Part shown: positions 1 to 8,565 of the stretch, piece after piece | Position numbering within the stretch: position 1 is the first letter of the stretch | How the letters are laid out: each line of letters begins with the position of its first letter | From: Vreelandella stevensii S18214 | GTDB lineage: Bacteria > Pseudomonadota > Gammaproteobacteria > Pseudomonadales > Halomonadaceae | Reading direction: 5' to 3' | Assembly: GCF_000275725.1 (NCBI RefSeq) | Contig: NZ_AJTS01000041.1 | Span: 1-64,000, forward strand | DNA: 64,000 nucleotides | Program-made: the position numbers and the translations under genes | The notes under the pieces: generated by a model | Seen by the model: only the letters and a program-made list of their open reading frames with translations | Told to the model about the DNA's origin: nothing | The model's database searches: none

Positions 1-558
1 AAGCTCAAGCGCCTCAACGACGACCGTGAGGCCTGTCTGGCCGCCCTGGACACCGTCCCCGAGGGCGGGCTGAGCTACACGCCGCTGGCCGACTACTCAC
101 CCACCGCCAGCTGCCCGCTGAGTAACGTGGTGCGTATGCAGTCCAGCAGCGTGCGCTTCAACCAGAGCTTCGTGGCCACCTGCCCGCTGGCCCTGGCCTG
201 GGTGATGTACGAACGCCACGCCCTGCAACCGGCTGCCGAAGCCATCATGGGCAGCCCGGTCGCCCAAGTGGATCATGTGGGCAGCTTTGCCTGCCGGAAT
301 GTCTACGGCCGTGAAAGCGGTCGACGCAGCGAGCACGCCACGGCTGAAGCCCTGGATGTGGTGGGCTTTCGCTTCGAGAATGGTCGGCAGATTACGCTGA
401 TTCGCGACTGGGACGACGAGGGTGAGGCAGGGGAGTTCTTGCGGGCAGCGAGGGATGGCGCCTGTGATACCTTCGGCAACGTACTGGGGCCGGATTACAA
501 TGCCGCGCATGCCGACCATTTCCATCTGGGCATGCGCGGTTTCAGGCTGTGTCGCTAG
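1..558 (+). CDS. Extensin-like C-terminal domain protein (5' end outside window)
   Basis: The frame is open from the first base, so the start lies outside the window. The visible 185 residues resemble the extensin-like C-terminal domain family: several spaced cysteines, a central G-S-F-A-C-R-N stretch, an S-E-H-A-x-A-E-A-L-D motif and a C-terminal H-A-D-H-F-H motif. In this family the histidines and aspartate resemble the metal site of D-Ala-D-Ala peptidase-like folds, so a cell-wall role is possible, but the substrate is not known. It runs convergently toward the lipoprotein gene, with about 15 bp between stop codons. The family is fairly secure; the function is not. Confidence 0.8.
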   Translation, partial: KLKRLNDDREACLAALDTVPEGGLSYTPLADYSPTASCPLSNVVRMQSSSVRFNQSFVATCPLALAWVMYERHALQPAAEAIMGSPVAQVDHVGSFACRNVYGRESGRRSEHATAEALDVVGFRFENGRQITLIRDWDDEGEAGEFLRAARDGACDTFGNVLGPDYNAAHADHFHLGMRGFRLCR

Positions 559-573
559 TGGCCTGTGCCGACG

Positions 574-825
574 TCAGTCAAGGCTGATGTCCTCTTCATC
601 GGTCAGGGCACCGGTCGCAGCACCTGCGCCCGCGCCAATCACCGCGCCACGGCCAACGCTTCCGCCAGTGGCTGCGGCAGCGCCAGCGCCCACGGCAGCA
701 CCTACGCCTGCGCCGCTGGTGGCACGCTCTCCGGTGGTCGCGCCGCAGCCCGCCAGGGCCAAGGTCAGCGCCGCGATGGCACTCAGGGTCAGGGTACGCG
801 AGACTTTCAATGATGGGCTTTGCAT
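574..825 (-). CDS. Small glycine-zipper lipoprotein
   Basis: This 83-residue protein starts with a basic N-terminus and a hydrophobic segment ending in the lipobox L-A-G-C near residue 27, so it is probably lipidated by Lgt/LspA and placed in the outer membrane. The rest is a Gly/Ala-rich zipper (GAGVGAAVGAGAAAATGG) like those that pack as membrane hairpins in YMGG/OsmB-type lipoproteins, followed by a short acidic tail. A strong ribosome-binding site (AAGGAGGTGA) sits 5 bp before the ATG. The exact function is unknown. Confidence 0.8.
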   Translation of the reverse strand: MQSPSLKVSRTLTLSAIAALTLALAGCGATTGERATSGAGVGAAVGAGAAAATGGSVGRGAVIGAGAGAATGALTDEEDISLD

Positions 826-917
826 GGGTCACCTCCTTATGGGTTGCATCTTACACCCTAGGAACACTCCAGCTTTTTTGCCACCTTTAATGACCCACGC
901 CCTACTTGAGCAGCCGC

Positions 918-2129
918 TTATTTATAGCCTTGCGCCACGGTTTGGCGAGGGGCTTCAGCGCGCTTTTCAAGCCAGCGCCCCCAGGCAAAAATGACCAGCC
1001 CGCACAGCGCCAGCCCCGTTCCCACCAGCCCGGTGCTCGACCAGCTGAACCCGGCACTGATCACCAGCCCCGCCAGCCACGCCCCCAGCGCGTTGGCGCC
1101 GTTGAACGCAGCATGGTTCATGGAAGCCGCCATGGTCTGGGCATCTTCCGCCACGTCCATCAAGCGTGTTTGCAGCGAAGGCGCCAGGGCCATGCTGGTG
1201 CCGACCAGGCCAACGAACAGCAGCCCGCTCCACACCTGATTGGCAGCAAAGTAGAACAGCCCCTGCACCACCGCGCACCACACCAGGATGGCGGGAATTG
1301 CCCGCATCAGGTTTTTATCGGCCATGCGCCCACCGATCAGATTGCCCGCGATGGAGCCGAGGCCAAAGATGACCAGCACCAAGGGGCCCAGGGCTTCACG
1401 CATGCCCGCCTGCTGGGTCAAGGTGGGCATCACGTAGCTGAAAATCGAGAACATGCCGCCACAGCCGATGCAGGCAATGGCAATGGTCACCAGCACACGC
1501 TGCTTGACCAGCGCGGAAAGCTCACGCAGCGGGCTGGCCTGGGCATCGAAGGGCTGCACGGGCACACAGAGGCGAATCAACAGCGCCGTCAGCAGAGCAA
1601 TCACGCCCACCCCGGCAAAGGCAATTTGCCAACCAAACAGGTTGCCTGCCCAGGTGCCCAGCGGCGCCCCGATCAGAATGGCCACCGTCAGCCCCATCAT
1701 CACCCTGGCAATGGCCCGCGCCCGTTGATCGACCGGCACGGCGCCTGCTGCCACCAGCGCCGCCACGCCAAAGTAGGCCCCGTGGGGCAGCCCGGCCAGA
1801 AAGCGTAGCCCCACGAACGACCAGAACCCTGGCGCCATGGCGCTGGCAATGTTACCCACGGCAAACACCAGCATCAGCGCGATCAGCAGCGCTCGCTTGG
1901 GCACCCGCGCGGCCAGCGCCGAAATCAGCGGTGCCCCCACCACGACCCCCAGGGCGTAGCTGCTGATGGAATAGCCTACCTGCGGCACGCTCACGGCCAG
2001 GTCTTCCGCCACGCGGTTCATCAACCCCATGATGACGAACTCGCTGGTGCCGATGCCGAACCCGCCCAGCGCCAGCACGAATTCCGCCCACCGCGGATGC
2101 CGCGCCAGCCCCGTTGATGATGCTTGCAT
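918..2129 (-). CDS. MFS transporter, DHA1/AraJ-like
   Basis: This is a 403-residue, 12-helix major facilitator protein of normal length. The opening F-V-L-A-L-G-G-F-G-I-G-T-S-E-F-V-I-M-G-L stretch is typical of the DHA1 group that includes AraJ and related sugar or drug exporters. A loop motif G-x-P-L-I-S-A-L-A-A-R-x-P-K-R follows helix 2, as expected for the MFS signature. It should be an inner-membrane proton-coupled exporter; the substrate cannot be read from the sequence. A GGGAGTGAGGT ribosome-binding site precedes the ATG. Confidence 0.88.
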   Translation of the reverse strand: MQASSTGLARHPRWAEFVLALGGFGIGTSEFVIMGLMNRVAEDLAVSVPQVGYSISSYALGVVVGAPLISALAARVPKRALLIALMLVFAVGNIASAMAPGFWSFVGLRFLAGLPHGAYFGVAALVAAGAVPVDQRARAIARVMMGLTVAILIGAPLGTWAGNLFGWQIAFAGVGVIALLTALLIRLCVPVQPFDAQASPLRELSALVKQRVLVTIAIACIGCGGMFSIFSYVMPTLTQQAGMREALGPLVLVIFGLGSIAGNLIGGRMADKNLMRAIPAILVWCAVVQGLFYFAANQVWSGLLFVGLVGTSMALAPSLQTRLMDVAEDAQTMAASMNHAAFNGANALGAWLAGLVISAGFSWSSTGLVGTGLALCGLVIFAWGRWLEKRAEAPRQTVAQGYK

Positions 2130-2278
2130 ACCTCACTCCCCAGGCGCGGGATAACGCGCCTGTTCACGAAACGATCCTGGATAGTCGCAAATGATGGCAG
2201 GATTAGACGAAAGTAGAAATACAAGGCATGAAAAAAGTTAGCGTGCGAACTCAATCATCCAACGATGTAACAAGGGGG

Positions 2279-2599
2279 TCAGCCCCTCGTGGCATTGGCT
2301 GACAATAAGCGCTCGCGCAGCTCGCGGTTGCGCGGCAGCAAGCCTACCTGCAGACCCAGCGGCCGGAAGACCTGATTGAGCAGCGCCACGGTAGGGCTTG
2401 CCTTATCGGCTTCCAGGTCTGACAGCGAACGACGGCTGATGCCCACCAGATCGGCGTATTGGGTCTGCGACATGCCCAGTACCTCACGGCGGAGCTGACG
2501 CAGCACCTGCCCAGAGCTGATTTCTTCGCGCACCAGTTGGGCCGCTAATGTCGTCAGCAACGCCTCCCGCTCGATGCTGGTGAGCTCTTTACGCTTCAT
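2279..2599 (-). CDS. hipB: HipB-like XRE antitoxin
   Basis: This 106-residue protein has a Cro/C1-type helix-turn-helix at about residues 35-85 (L-R-R-E-V-L-G-M-S-Q-T-Q-Y-A-D-L-V-G-I-S, then S-D-L-E-A-D-K-A-S-P-T-V-A-L-L). The fold, size and position next to hipA support an antitoxin/autorepressor role. It follows hipA with a 4-bp ATGA overlap, so the toxin gene comes first, the opposite of the Escherichia coli hipBA order. It may bind the three repeated 16-bp sites upstream of hipA; that is an inference. Confidence 0.82.
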   Translation of the reverse strand: MKRKELTSIEREALLTTLAAQLVREEISSGQVLRQLRREVLGMSQTQYADLVGISRRSLSDLEADKASPTVALLNQVFRPLGLQVGLLPRNRELRERLLSANATRG

Positions 2600-3942
2600 A
2601 CCAACCCCCAGCGCTTCAGCTTGGCATCCAGATGATCCAACCCCACTGCATCCGATGCCAAAATGGTATTGGGTACACCCCGCTGCGCTAGCCGTTTCTT
2701 CAAGCCCACTAGCTGGCTACCCAAGGCTTTCAGCTCTGCCATGAGCCGCTCTGGTGGAAGATAAACGCTCAGTCGTTCTGCAATGGCGGCCCAGTTAAAC
2801 TCTCGCCCTTCTTCAAACGGCGCCCCCCAGGTAATGGTTCTGACGATTCCCTCAGGATCTGCCTTCATGGGCGCAAAGTCGTACACCGGTGCCCACCAGG
2901 TTCCTTGCGGTGTTTTCAGCAGCGCCGCATTGCGGCCATGATTGTCGCTATTGGCAAACGCAACATTGAGCAGGTCGCGTTTCACCCACTCACTGACAAA
3001 GCGCGCCGTATCGAAATGGTCACCCGACTCACGCACGCGGAATTGTTGGCTCAACATATCCACCAACTCCCCGACCACGGCAAAATGATTCAAGAAGCTT
3101 CCCGGCTCTTTCCCCATGACGGAGTAAACAGACTCCAGGCCATACCGCGCGAGCGCTCCCTCTTGATAGCCCACATCAAAGCGGGGCAACCAGAGCAATG
3201 GATATCGCGCACCTTCGATCAGACGCATCCCTTGGGTATCGATGGTCGCGACGCCCAGCGACGCTAACTCGTGATAGAAATAGTACTCCGCACGCAATAT
3301 GTCGTTATCGATCACCGTGCGCTGACCGCGAGGAAATTTCACCAGATAGTGCTGATCGATATTCGCCGGATCGTCCTGATAGGTATCAATCCAGACCTGA
3401 TCATCTGATGAACAGCGCAACAGCAGCTTGGGCGCCTCACCACCGGCCCCAGTCGCGCCCCCCCCAGCAGCCCCCATCTGCTGCGCATAGGCCAGAAAGT
3501 CGCTATCCCGATTGACGACATCCACCATTGCAAAGCGCTGCTGCTCCAGCGTGCTGCCTGCTGGGCGCTCAGGAAGGGCCTCTTTGATACGTAAATTGCC
3601 CACTGGCGCAATCGTTCCCTTTGCCAGTAGCGCGGCATCCTGCTCCGCCTCACTAAGTGCCGATATACCCAACTGCGTGACCCAGTAACGGCGGCTGGCC
3701 CCAGAGGGCATGATATCGTCTAAAAAAGTGAACCAGCGTGGCGATTGATGGGTATTCATCAACTCGATAGGCAAACGAAGGCTACAGGCGTGCTCATCGT
3801 CGTGATCCAGCCACTCAAGGGCATAATCGGTAAGGTAGCCCAAACGCGCAGGCCCTCGACGGCCCCGCTCTGGATGCTCGAACACCAGCTCGGCAGCATC
3901 GTGCCACTGCCCTTGATGGAAGGCTTGAACGGTTAGCAACAC
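2596..3942 (-). CDS. hipA: HipA-family serine/threonine kinase toxin
   Basis: This 448-residue HipA-like kinase starts at GTG with an AAAGGTGAG ribosome-binding site. Visible elements are a glycine-rich P-loop-like segment ending A-P-K (about 165-172), a conserved lysine in Y-L-V-K-F (about 202), the catalytic loop S-D-N-H-G-R-N (about 332-338) and a metal-binding Y-D-F (about 354-356). HipA proteins are known to phosphorylate aminoacyl-tRNA synthetases or other targets and cause growth arrest; the target here is unknown. It forms a two-gene operon with the downstream HipB-like gene. Confidence 0.85.
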   Translation of the reverse strand: MLLTVQAFHQGQWHDAAELVFEHPERGRRGPARLGYLTDYALEWLDHDDEHACSLRLPIELMNTHQSPRWFTFLDDIMPSGASRRYWVTQLGISALSEAEQDAALLAKGTIAPVGNLRIKEALPERPAGSTLEQQRFAMVDVVNRDSDFLAYAQQMGAAGGGATGAGGEAPKLLLRCSSDDQVWIDTYQDDPANIDQHYLVKFPRGQRTVIDNDILRAEYYFYHELASLGVATIDTQGMRLIEGARYPLLWLPRFDVGYQEGALARYGLESVYSVMGKEPGSFLNHFAVVGELVDMLSQQFRVRESGDHFDTARFVSEWVKRDLLNVAFANSDNHGRNAALLKTPQGTWWAPVYDFAPMKADPEGIVRTITWGAPFEEGREFNWAAIAERLSVYLPPERLMAELKALGSQLVGLKKRLAQRGVPNTILASDAVGLDHLDAKLKRWGLV

Positions 3943-3968
3943 GGCTCACCTTTAACGCGTCATTTGAT

Positions 3969-4067
3969 GAGTAGTTTAATGCTCAAAAGTGTAGTTCGAA
4001 GCAGCATAATGTGCACTTTAATACTCAAATTTAAATCAAATTATCATAAATGAGCAGTTTAATACCC
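3969..4067. promoter_or_regulatory. Three 16-bp operator-like repeats between hipA and the glycosylase gene
   Basis: Three copies of a 16-bp sequence with consensus GAGYAGTTTAATRCYC lie at 3969-3984, 4011-4026 (first and sixth bases differ) and 4052-4067, 42 and 41 bp apart. Each is an imperfect dyad (GAGYA, 6 bp, TRCTC). The spacing of about four helical turns puts the sites on one face of the DNA, which fits cooperative binding by a dimeric HTH protein. HipB is the obvious candidate. The array lies between divergent promoters, so both genes may respond to it. Confidence 0.65.
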
Positions 4068-4086
4068 ATTTATCTCAGGAGATATC

Positions 4087-4713
4087 ATGCTGTCTGATCA
4101 AACGCCCGTTGATATGATCGAGCACGCCATGCAGGCATTGGCCCACGCCGACCCCGACATTGCGCGTGCCTACCCCCTGGTAGGTGCGCCCAGCCCGCGC
4201 CAGCGCGACCCCGGGTTTGCCACCTTCTTCTCGACCATCGTCAGCCAGCAGATCTCCACCGAGGCCGCACGGGCCATCATGGGCCGAGTGAATACACTGC
4301 TGCCGGAGCTGCACGCCAAAGCGGTGATGGAGGTGGAAGGCCAGGCGCTGCGGGATGCAGGCTTGTCGTGGCGCAAGATCGAGTATGCCAAAGGGCTGGC
4401 AGAGGCGGAGCTGGCGGGCACGTTTAGCGCCGATGGCTTGGCGCACCTCAGCGATGACGAGGCGATTGCCGCGATTACCCAGCTGCGTGGGTTTGGCCGC
4501 TGGAGCGCCGAGATCTACCTGATGTTCTCGCTCAAGCGCCCCGATATCTTCCCCGCCGACGACCTTGCGTTAAGAGTGGCGCTGGGCCGCCTAAAGGGCA
4601 TGGAGGACAAACCCACGCCGAAGCAGGCCCGCCAGTTGGTGGAACCCTGGTCCCCCTGGCGCAGCGTGGGGTCGCTGTTTTTATGGCACTACTATCGCGG
4701 CGAGCCGGTTTAG
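4087..4713 (+). CDS. DNA-3-methyladenine glycosylase II-type base-excision enzyme
   Basis: This 208-residue protein belongs to the HhH-GPD superfamily (AlkA/Mag1 branch). The helix-hairpin-helix is at about 133-142 (L-R-G-F-G-R-W-S-A-E), followed by the D-I-F-P-A-D-D-L-A-L-R segment that holds the catalytic aspartate (158 or 159). Such enzymes excise alkylated purines from DNA. It is shorter than E. coli AlkA because it lacks the N-terminal domain, as in many bacterial Mag-like proteins. An AGGAG site precedes the ATG. It is divergent from hipA and shares its repeat-rich control region. Confidence 0.87.
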   Translation: MLSDQTPVDMIEHAMQALAHADPDIARAYPLVGAPSPRQRDPGFATFFSTIVSQQISTEAARAIMGRVNTLLPELHAKAVMEVEGQALRDAGLSWRKIEYAKGLAEAELAGTFSADGLAHLSDDEAIAAITQLRGFGRWSAEIYLMFSLKRPDIFPADDLALRVALGRLKGMEDKPTPKQARQLVEPWSPWRSVGSLFLWHYYRGEPV

Positions 4714-4754
4714 CGCGCCTTTCACAACCAGTAGACGACGTGGGCTTATCCGGC

Positions 4755-4839
4755 GGCAGGGCGTCGCGAGGGCGCTGTAAACCCCTCCCTGGGCGCTACC
4801 TTTGCCATCCATGGCAAAGGACCCTCGTTTTGCCCTGCC
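4755..4839. repeat. Nested palindromic intergenic element
   Basis: Three concentric inverted repeats are visible: GGCAGGGC (4755-4762) with GCCCTGCC (4832-4839), CGAGGG (4767-4772) with CCCTCG (4822-4827), and CCTTTGCCAT with ATGGCAAAGG (4799-4820). Together they could fold into a branched hairpin between two convergent genes. It may serve as a bidirectional transcription stop or be a REP-like dispersed repeat. Confidence 0.5.
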
Positions 4840-4887
4840 CCCAGCGCCCATCGTCAGAGGGTTTGGAAATGAGCTCTTAACGGGCCT

Positions 4888-5763
4888 TTAAAGCGTCAGC
4901 CCGCCAAACTTGCCGTTCTGGTAATCCTCTACCGCCTGCACGATCTCGTCGCGGGTGGTCATCACGAAGGGGCCGTGGGAGTAGACCGGCTCATCGATGA
5001 CATCGCCATGGCCAAACAGCAGGCGCGCATCGCTGGCTGCCTCGATGGCAAGGCTTTCGCCGTCACGGTCGAGCTCAATCAAATGATGCGCTTTGGCAGG
5101 CTCGCCGCCCACCGTCACGTCACCACTCACCACGTACAGAAACACCTGCCGCCCAGGGGCTACGGGAAGCTGCTCATGGGCCCCTGCGGGCAGCGCGAGT
5201 GTGGACATGAACACGCCGGTCAGCGACTCGATCGGGCCTGACTGCCCTTGCCACTCCCCGGCAATCAGGTTGAGCGTGCCGCCGCCCGCTAGGGGAACGG
5301 CGGGTATGCCTTCCTGCTGCAGGCCCACGTAGCGCGGTTCGCTCATCTTCAGCCGCGACGGCAGATTGACCCACAGCTGGAGGATTTCCAGCGGCCCGCC
5401 TTCGCGCAAGAACTCAGGGGGCGAGATTTCTGCATGCACGATGCCGCTGCCCGCGGTCATCCACTGCACGCCGCCTGCATGAATCACGCTCTGATGTTTG
5501 GCGCTGTCGGCGTGGGCCAGCGAGCCCTCCAGAATGAAGGTGACCGTCTCGAACCCCCGGTGCGGGTGCGGCCCAAACGGCAGCCCACGATTATTGGCGG
5601 AATATACCTGCGGGCCGTGGTGATTCAGGAACAGAAACGGATCGAGCTGATCCACGCCAGGCCCCGGCAGCGGCCTGCGGGTGACCAGGTCTCCGATATC
5701 GTCACGATGGGCAGGGTGCTGAGCGACCATGCGGCGAACGGATGGGGTATGGGGTGATGACAT
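4888..5763 (-). CDS. Pirin family protein
   Basis: This 291-residue bicupin has the pirin N-terminal signature: D-P-F-L-F-L-N-H-H-G-P near 40-50, then P-F-G-P-H-P-H-R-G-F-E-T-V-T at about 63-76, and a G-V-Q-W-M-T-A-G-S-G-I-V-H-A-E stretch. The histidines and glutamate are the usual metal ligands of the first cupin barrel. Bacterial pirins have been linked to quercetinase activity and redox sensing; the role here is unknown. An AAGGAGGACG ribosome-binding site supports the start. Confidence 0.9.
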   Translation of the reverse strand: MSSPHTPSVRRMVAQHPAHRDDIGDLVTRRPLPGPGVDQLDPFLFLNHHGPQVYSANNRGLPFGPHPHRGFETVTFILEGSLAHADSAKHQSVIHAGGVQWMTAGSGIVHAEISPPEFLREGGPLEILQLWVNLPSRLKMSEPRYVGLQQEGIPAVPLAGGGTLNLIAGEWQGQSGPIESLTGVFMSTLALPAGAHEQLPVAPGRQVFLYVVSGDVTVGGEPAKAHHLIELDRDGESLAIEAASDARLLFGHGDVIDEPVYSHGPFVMTTRDEIVQAVEDYQNGKFGGLTL

Positions 5764-5859
5764 GACGTCCTCCTTATCGATACGCCCAGCGTAAAACCTC
5801 AGCGACGCAATGAGGAGCGAATAATTTGCCTTGGTTCATTGAAGGAAATGCACAAAACC

Positions 5860-6441
5860 TCAGCGGCTGGGAATGCTCAGCCGCCCCACCACCGCAAACC
5901 CATCCTTCTGGGGGCGCACGACCACCATTTCCCCGGAACTGACACCGCCGCCGATCAGCGCCGTGATATTCACCTGATGCGTGACCATCAGCAGGTTGCC
6001 TGGCCCCTGCCACGCCTCTATACGCCTGCGCGCTGCCTGGGTAATGGCCACCTGATCCCCCCGCCCGCTAAAGAACGAGTTCAGCCACGTCGCAGGCGTT
6101 ATCGGCCCCAACGCCATCAGCTCGGCGGTTTCCAGTGCACGGCACCATTGGGAGCTGTAAACCGCATCGATCGCCACGCCCTGCTGCCGCAACGCCTGAC
6201 CCGCCGCTACGGCCTGAGCACGCCCTTCACTGGAAAGGTTGCGCTGGGTGGCACACGTTTCCAACACAAACCCCGGCGGGTCGCCGATGCCCGGCGCCAG
6301 CGAGTGGCGCATGAGAATGACCAACCCACCCTGCTGCAGCGCCTGCCAAGTGGCGGTATTGGCCTGAGCAACAAGGGGCACAAGGCCAAGAAGGCCCGAG
6401 AGCATGCACAGCGCGAAGATACGCAGGGTGAACATGGGCAA
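5860..6441 (-). CDS. Exported histidine phosphatase family protein
   Basis: This 193-residue protein has a signal peptide cleaved near A-Q-A-N (about residue 27) and the histidine phosphatase RHG-type motif L-M-R-H-S at about 43-47, with an R-x-L-S-x-E-G-R-x-Q-A stretch and a second histidine in V-T-H-Q-V-N-I-T-A. It therefore belongs to the phosphoglycerate mutase-like (SixA/Ais-like) superfamily and probably acts in the periplasm. The substrate is not apparent. Confidence 0.85.
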   Translation of the reverse strand: MPMFTLRIFALCMLSGLLGLVPLVAQANTATWQALQQGGLVILMRHSLAPGIGDPPGFVLETCATQRNLSSEGRAQAVAAGQALRQQGVAIDAVYSSQWCRALETAELMALGPITPATWLNSFFSGRGDQVAITQAARRRIEAWQGPGNLLMVTHQVNITALIGGGVSSGEMVVVRPQKDGFAVVGRLSIPSR

Positions 6442-6474
6442 ACCCTCTGATGAGAACGGTCTTCCCCTCTTTTA

Positions 6475-7515
6475 TCAGAATTTCGTCACCACGGTGATCC
6501 CCGCGCCTTCGAACTTGTCCATGTTGATCAACGCCTGCACGGACTCTTCTAGCGTGATACGGCGGCCAATCAATTTTTCAGGCGCCAGCTTGCCTGACTG
6601 GATCATCGCCAGCATGGCACCGTAGCGATGCGCCTGCATGCCATGGCTACCCAGAATTTCCAGCTCGTTGGCGATCACCTTGCTCATCGGCACGGCTGGC
6701 GTGCTGTGGTCCGCCAGCATCAACCCCACCTGAACATGCTTGCCGCGCTTGCGCAAATTGCTGATGGAGTTGAAGCAGGTGGTGGGGTGGCCCAGCGCGT
6801 CCAGCGAAACGTGCGCGCCGCCTTGGGTGATCTCGACCACCGCCTCCACCACGTCGGCCACCTGGTTGGCGTTCACCGTGGCCACCGCCCCCAGCTGGCG
6901 CGCCAAAGCCAGCGCCTGCTCGGAAATATCCACCGCCACCACGTTGGCGCCGGCTGCGCTGGCAATCATGATGGCCGACAGTCCCACACCGCCGCAGCCG
7001 TGCACCGCCACCCACTGGCCCGCCGACACGCGGCCCTGGTCTACCACCGCACGAAAAGAGGTCACGAACCGACAGCCCAGGCTGGCGGCGGTATCGAACG
7101 TCAGGGTATCCGGCAGTGCGACCAGATTCACATCGGCGTAGTGAATGCCCACATACTCGGCAAACGAGCCCCAGTGGGTAAACCCCGGCTGAAATTGGGC
7201 ATCGCACACCTGATGATTGCCGGTGTGGCACTCCGGGCAGATGCCGCAGCCGCCCACGAACGGCACGGTCACCCGGTCGCCAATGCGCCACTTCGTCACG
7301 TCCTTGCCCACCGCTTCCACTACACCGGAGAGCTCATGGCCCGGCACATGGGGAAGCTGGATATCCGGGTCGTGGCCCATCCAGCCGTGCCAATCACTGC
7401 GGCATACGCCGTTGGCTATCACCTTGACCACGACCCCGTGAGGCGCTGGCGCTGGGTCGGGCACCTGCTGGATGCTGGGCGGGGTAGAAAACTGCTCGAA
7501 TACCACGGCTTTCAT
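6475..7515 (-). CDS. Zinc-dependent alcohol dehydrogenase (MDR family)
   Basis: This 346-residue medium-chain dehydrogenase has the catalytic zinc ligands C-R-S-D-W-H-G-W and G-H-E (P-G-H-E-L-S-G-V-V), a four-cysteine structural zinc lobe ([15 protein letters not shown]) and a Rossmann G-x-G-G-V-G motif in [10 protein letters not shown]. It should oxidise an alcohol with NAD(P)+ in the cytoplasm. It is divergent from an AsnC-type regulator about 150 bp away, which may control it. Confidence 0.9.
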   Translation of the reverse strand: MKAVVFEQFSTPPSIQQVPDPAPAPHGVVVKVIANGVCRSDWHGWMGHDPDIQLPHVPGHELSGVVEAVGKDVTKWRIGDRVTVPFVGGCGICPECHTGNHQVCDAQFQPGFTHWGSFAEYVGIHYADVNLVALPDTLTFDTAASLGCRFVTSFRAVVDQGRVSAGQWVAVHGCGGVGLSAIMIASAAGANVVAVDISEQALALARQLGAVATVNANQVADVVEAVVEITQGGAHVSLDALGHPTTCFNSISNLRKRGKHVQVGLMLADHSTPAVPMSKVIANELEILGSHGMQAHRYGAMLAMIQSGKLAPEKLIGRRITLEESVQALINMDKFEGAGITVVTKF

Positions 7516-7663
7516 GGCTCACTCCTGAACGGTCGGCGATGCGTTGGATGTATACGCACTATAGCGAGCCACGCCCGAAATTACGTTTCCTTCTGATGGA
7601 CATCCTGCGCCTTTTTGAAGCACTCTTTTCAACAACATGAATAAACCGAAAGAGCCTTTCAAA

Positions 7664-8143
7664 ATGAGCGAGCTTGATAAAAAGGATGCCCGATTAGCCA
7701 CCTTGCTGCAGGCAGACGGGCGGGTGGCCAACGCACGGCTGGCCGAGCAGCTGCACCTGAGCGAAGCCACCTGCTGGCGGCGCCACAAACGCCTGGAAGA
7801 GCTGGGGGTGATCGAAGGCTACCAGGCCATCCTCAACCGCCGCAAAGTGGGCGCCAGCGTGCTGGCCTTCGTGCAAATCACCTGCACCCAGCACAGCGAA
7901 GCCGCAACGGCGGAGTTCGAGCGCATCATCCAGGCCAGCTCCCGCGTACTGAGCTGCCACAACACCACCGGCGAAGCCGACTTCCTGCTACAGGTCGTCG
8001 CCAAAGACCTGGACGACTACAGCCACTTCGTCGAAACGGTGCTGCGCAAACTGCCCGGGGTATCGAGCATCCGCTCCAACCTCTCGCTGAGGGAAATGAA
8101 AGCGACCAGCCATTTGCCGGTGGAGGAGTTGTTGGGGCTGTGA
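7664..8143 (+). CDS. Lrp/AsnC family transcriptional regulator
   Basis: This regulator of about 159 residues has an N-terminal winged helix (D-A-R-L-A-T-L-L-Q-A-D-G-R, then L-S-E-A-T-C-W-R-R-H-K-R-L) and a C-terminal RAM ligand domain (G-E-A-D-F-L-L-Q-V-V-A-K-D-L). I chose the ATG at 7664, where family homology begins; an in-frame ATG at 7637 would add nine residues. Neither start has a strong ribosome-binding site. Lrp-type proteins usually sense amino acids. The divergent alcohol dehydrogenase is a plausible target. Confidence 0.87.
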   Translation: MSELDKKDARLATLLQADGRVANARLAEQLHLSEATCWRRHKRLEELGVIEGYQAILNRRKVGASVLAFVQITCTQHSEAATAEFERIIQASSRVLSCHNTTGEADFLLQVVAKDLDDYSHFVETVLRKLPGVSSIRSNLSLREMKATSHLPVEELLGL

Positions 8144-8196
8144 GCAAGGCAATGGAAAAGAGCGCTGAAGGAAGGTGTATTCAGCAGCCATAAAAA

Positions 8197-8253
8197 GGAT
8201 ATAACCGTGTCCATAAATAGCTAAAATAGCCTAAAATGGATATAGTAGTATCC
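8197..8253. promoter_or_regulatory. Pair of GGATA-type dyads upstream of the second hipBA module
   Basis: Two related 16-bp dyads, GGATATAACCGTGTCC (8197-8212) and GGATATAGTAGTATCC (8238-8253), lie 41 bp apart just before the HTH gene. The second is a clean GGATA-N6-TATCC palindrome. E. coli HipB is known to bind TATCC-N8-GGATA sites, so the half-site is shared but in the opposite arrangement. They are likely autoregulatory operators. Confidence 0.6.
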
Positions 8254-8271
8254 AAAGAGGGAAGTGAGCTT

Positions 8272-8565
8272 ATGCCCCGTTTTCTGTTGTTGGACGATAC
8301 CGATGTTCAGCAGGCCTTTGCTGCCCACCTACGCAGGCTTCGCGAGCAGGCCAAGCTATCCCGTGCGGCGCTGGCGCAGCGCAGCTGTGTGCCCGCTCCT
8401 ACCATCAAGAAATTCGAGCTCACTGGGCAAATTTCTCTCCGCCAGCTGCTGTTGCTCTGGCAAAGCCTGGATGACCTGGCACGGCTCTATGCGCTGACCC
8501 AACCCGATGCCCTCCCCACTAAACAGCCCTCCTCCATCGAAGAGGTGCTCAAAGATGGCCTTTAA
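8272..8565 (+). CDS. hipB: HipB-like HTH antitoxin of second hip module
   Basis: This XRE-type helix-turn-helix protein has L-R-R-L-R-E-Q-A-K-L-S-R-A-A-L-A-Q-R-S as its DNA-binding core and spans 97 residues from the ATG at 8272. An upstream in-frame ATG at 8236 would add 12 residues, but it overlaps the second GGATA dyad and has no ribosome-binding site, so I prefer 8272. The stop codon overlaps the start of hipA by 11 bp, indicating translational coupling. Antitoxin and autorepressor roles are inferred from context. Confidence 0.78.
   Translation: MPRFLLLDDTDVQQAFAAHLRRLREQAKLSRAALAQRSCVPAPTIKKFELTGQISLRQLLLLWQSLDDLARLYALTQPDALPTKQPSSIEEVLKDGL

Noticed and set aside
906-1808. 300-residue frame opposite the MFS gene
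   Set aside because: Low-complexity antisense product without domain features; the opposite strand encodes a clear transporter.
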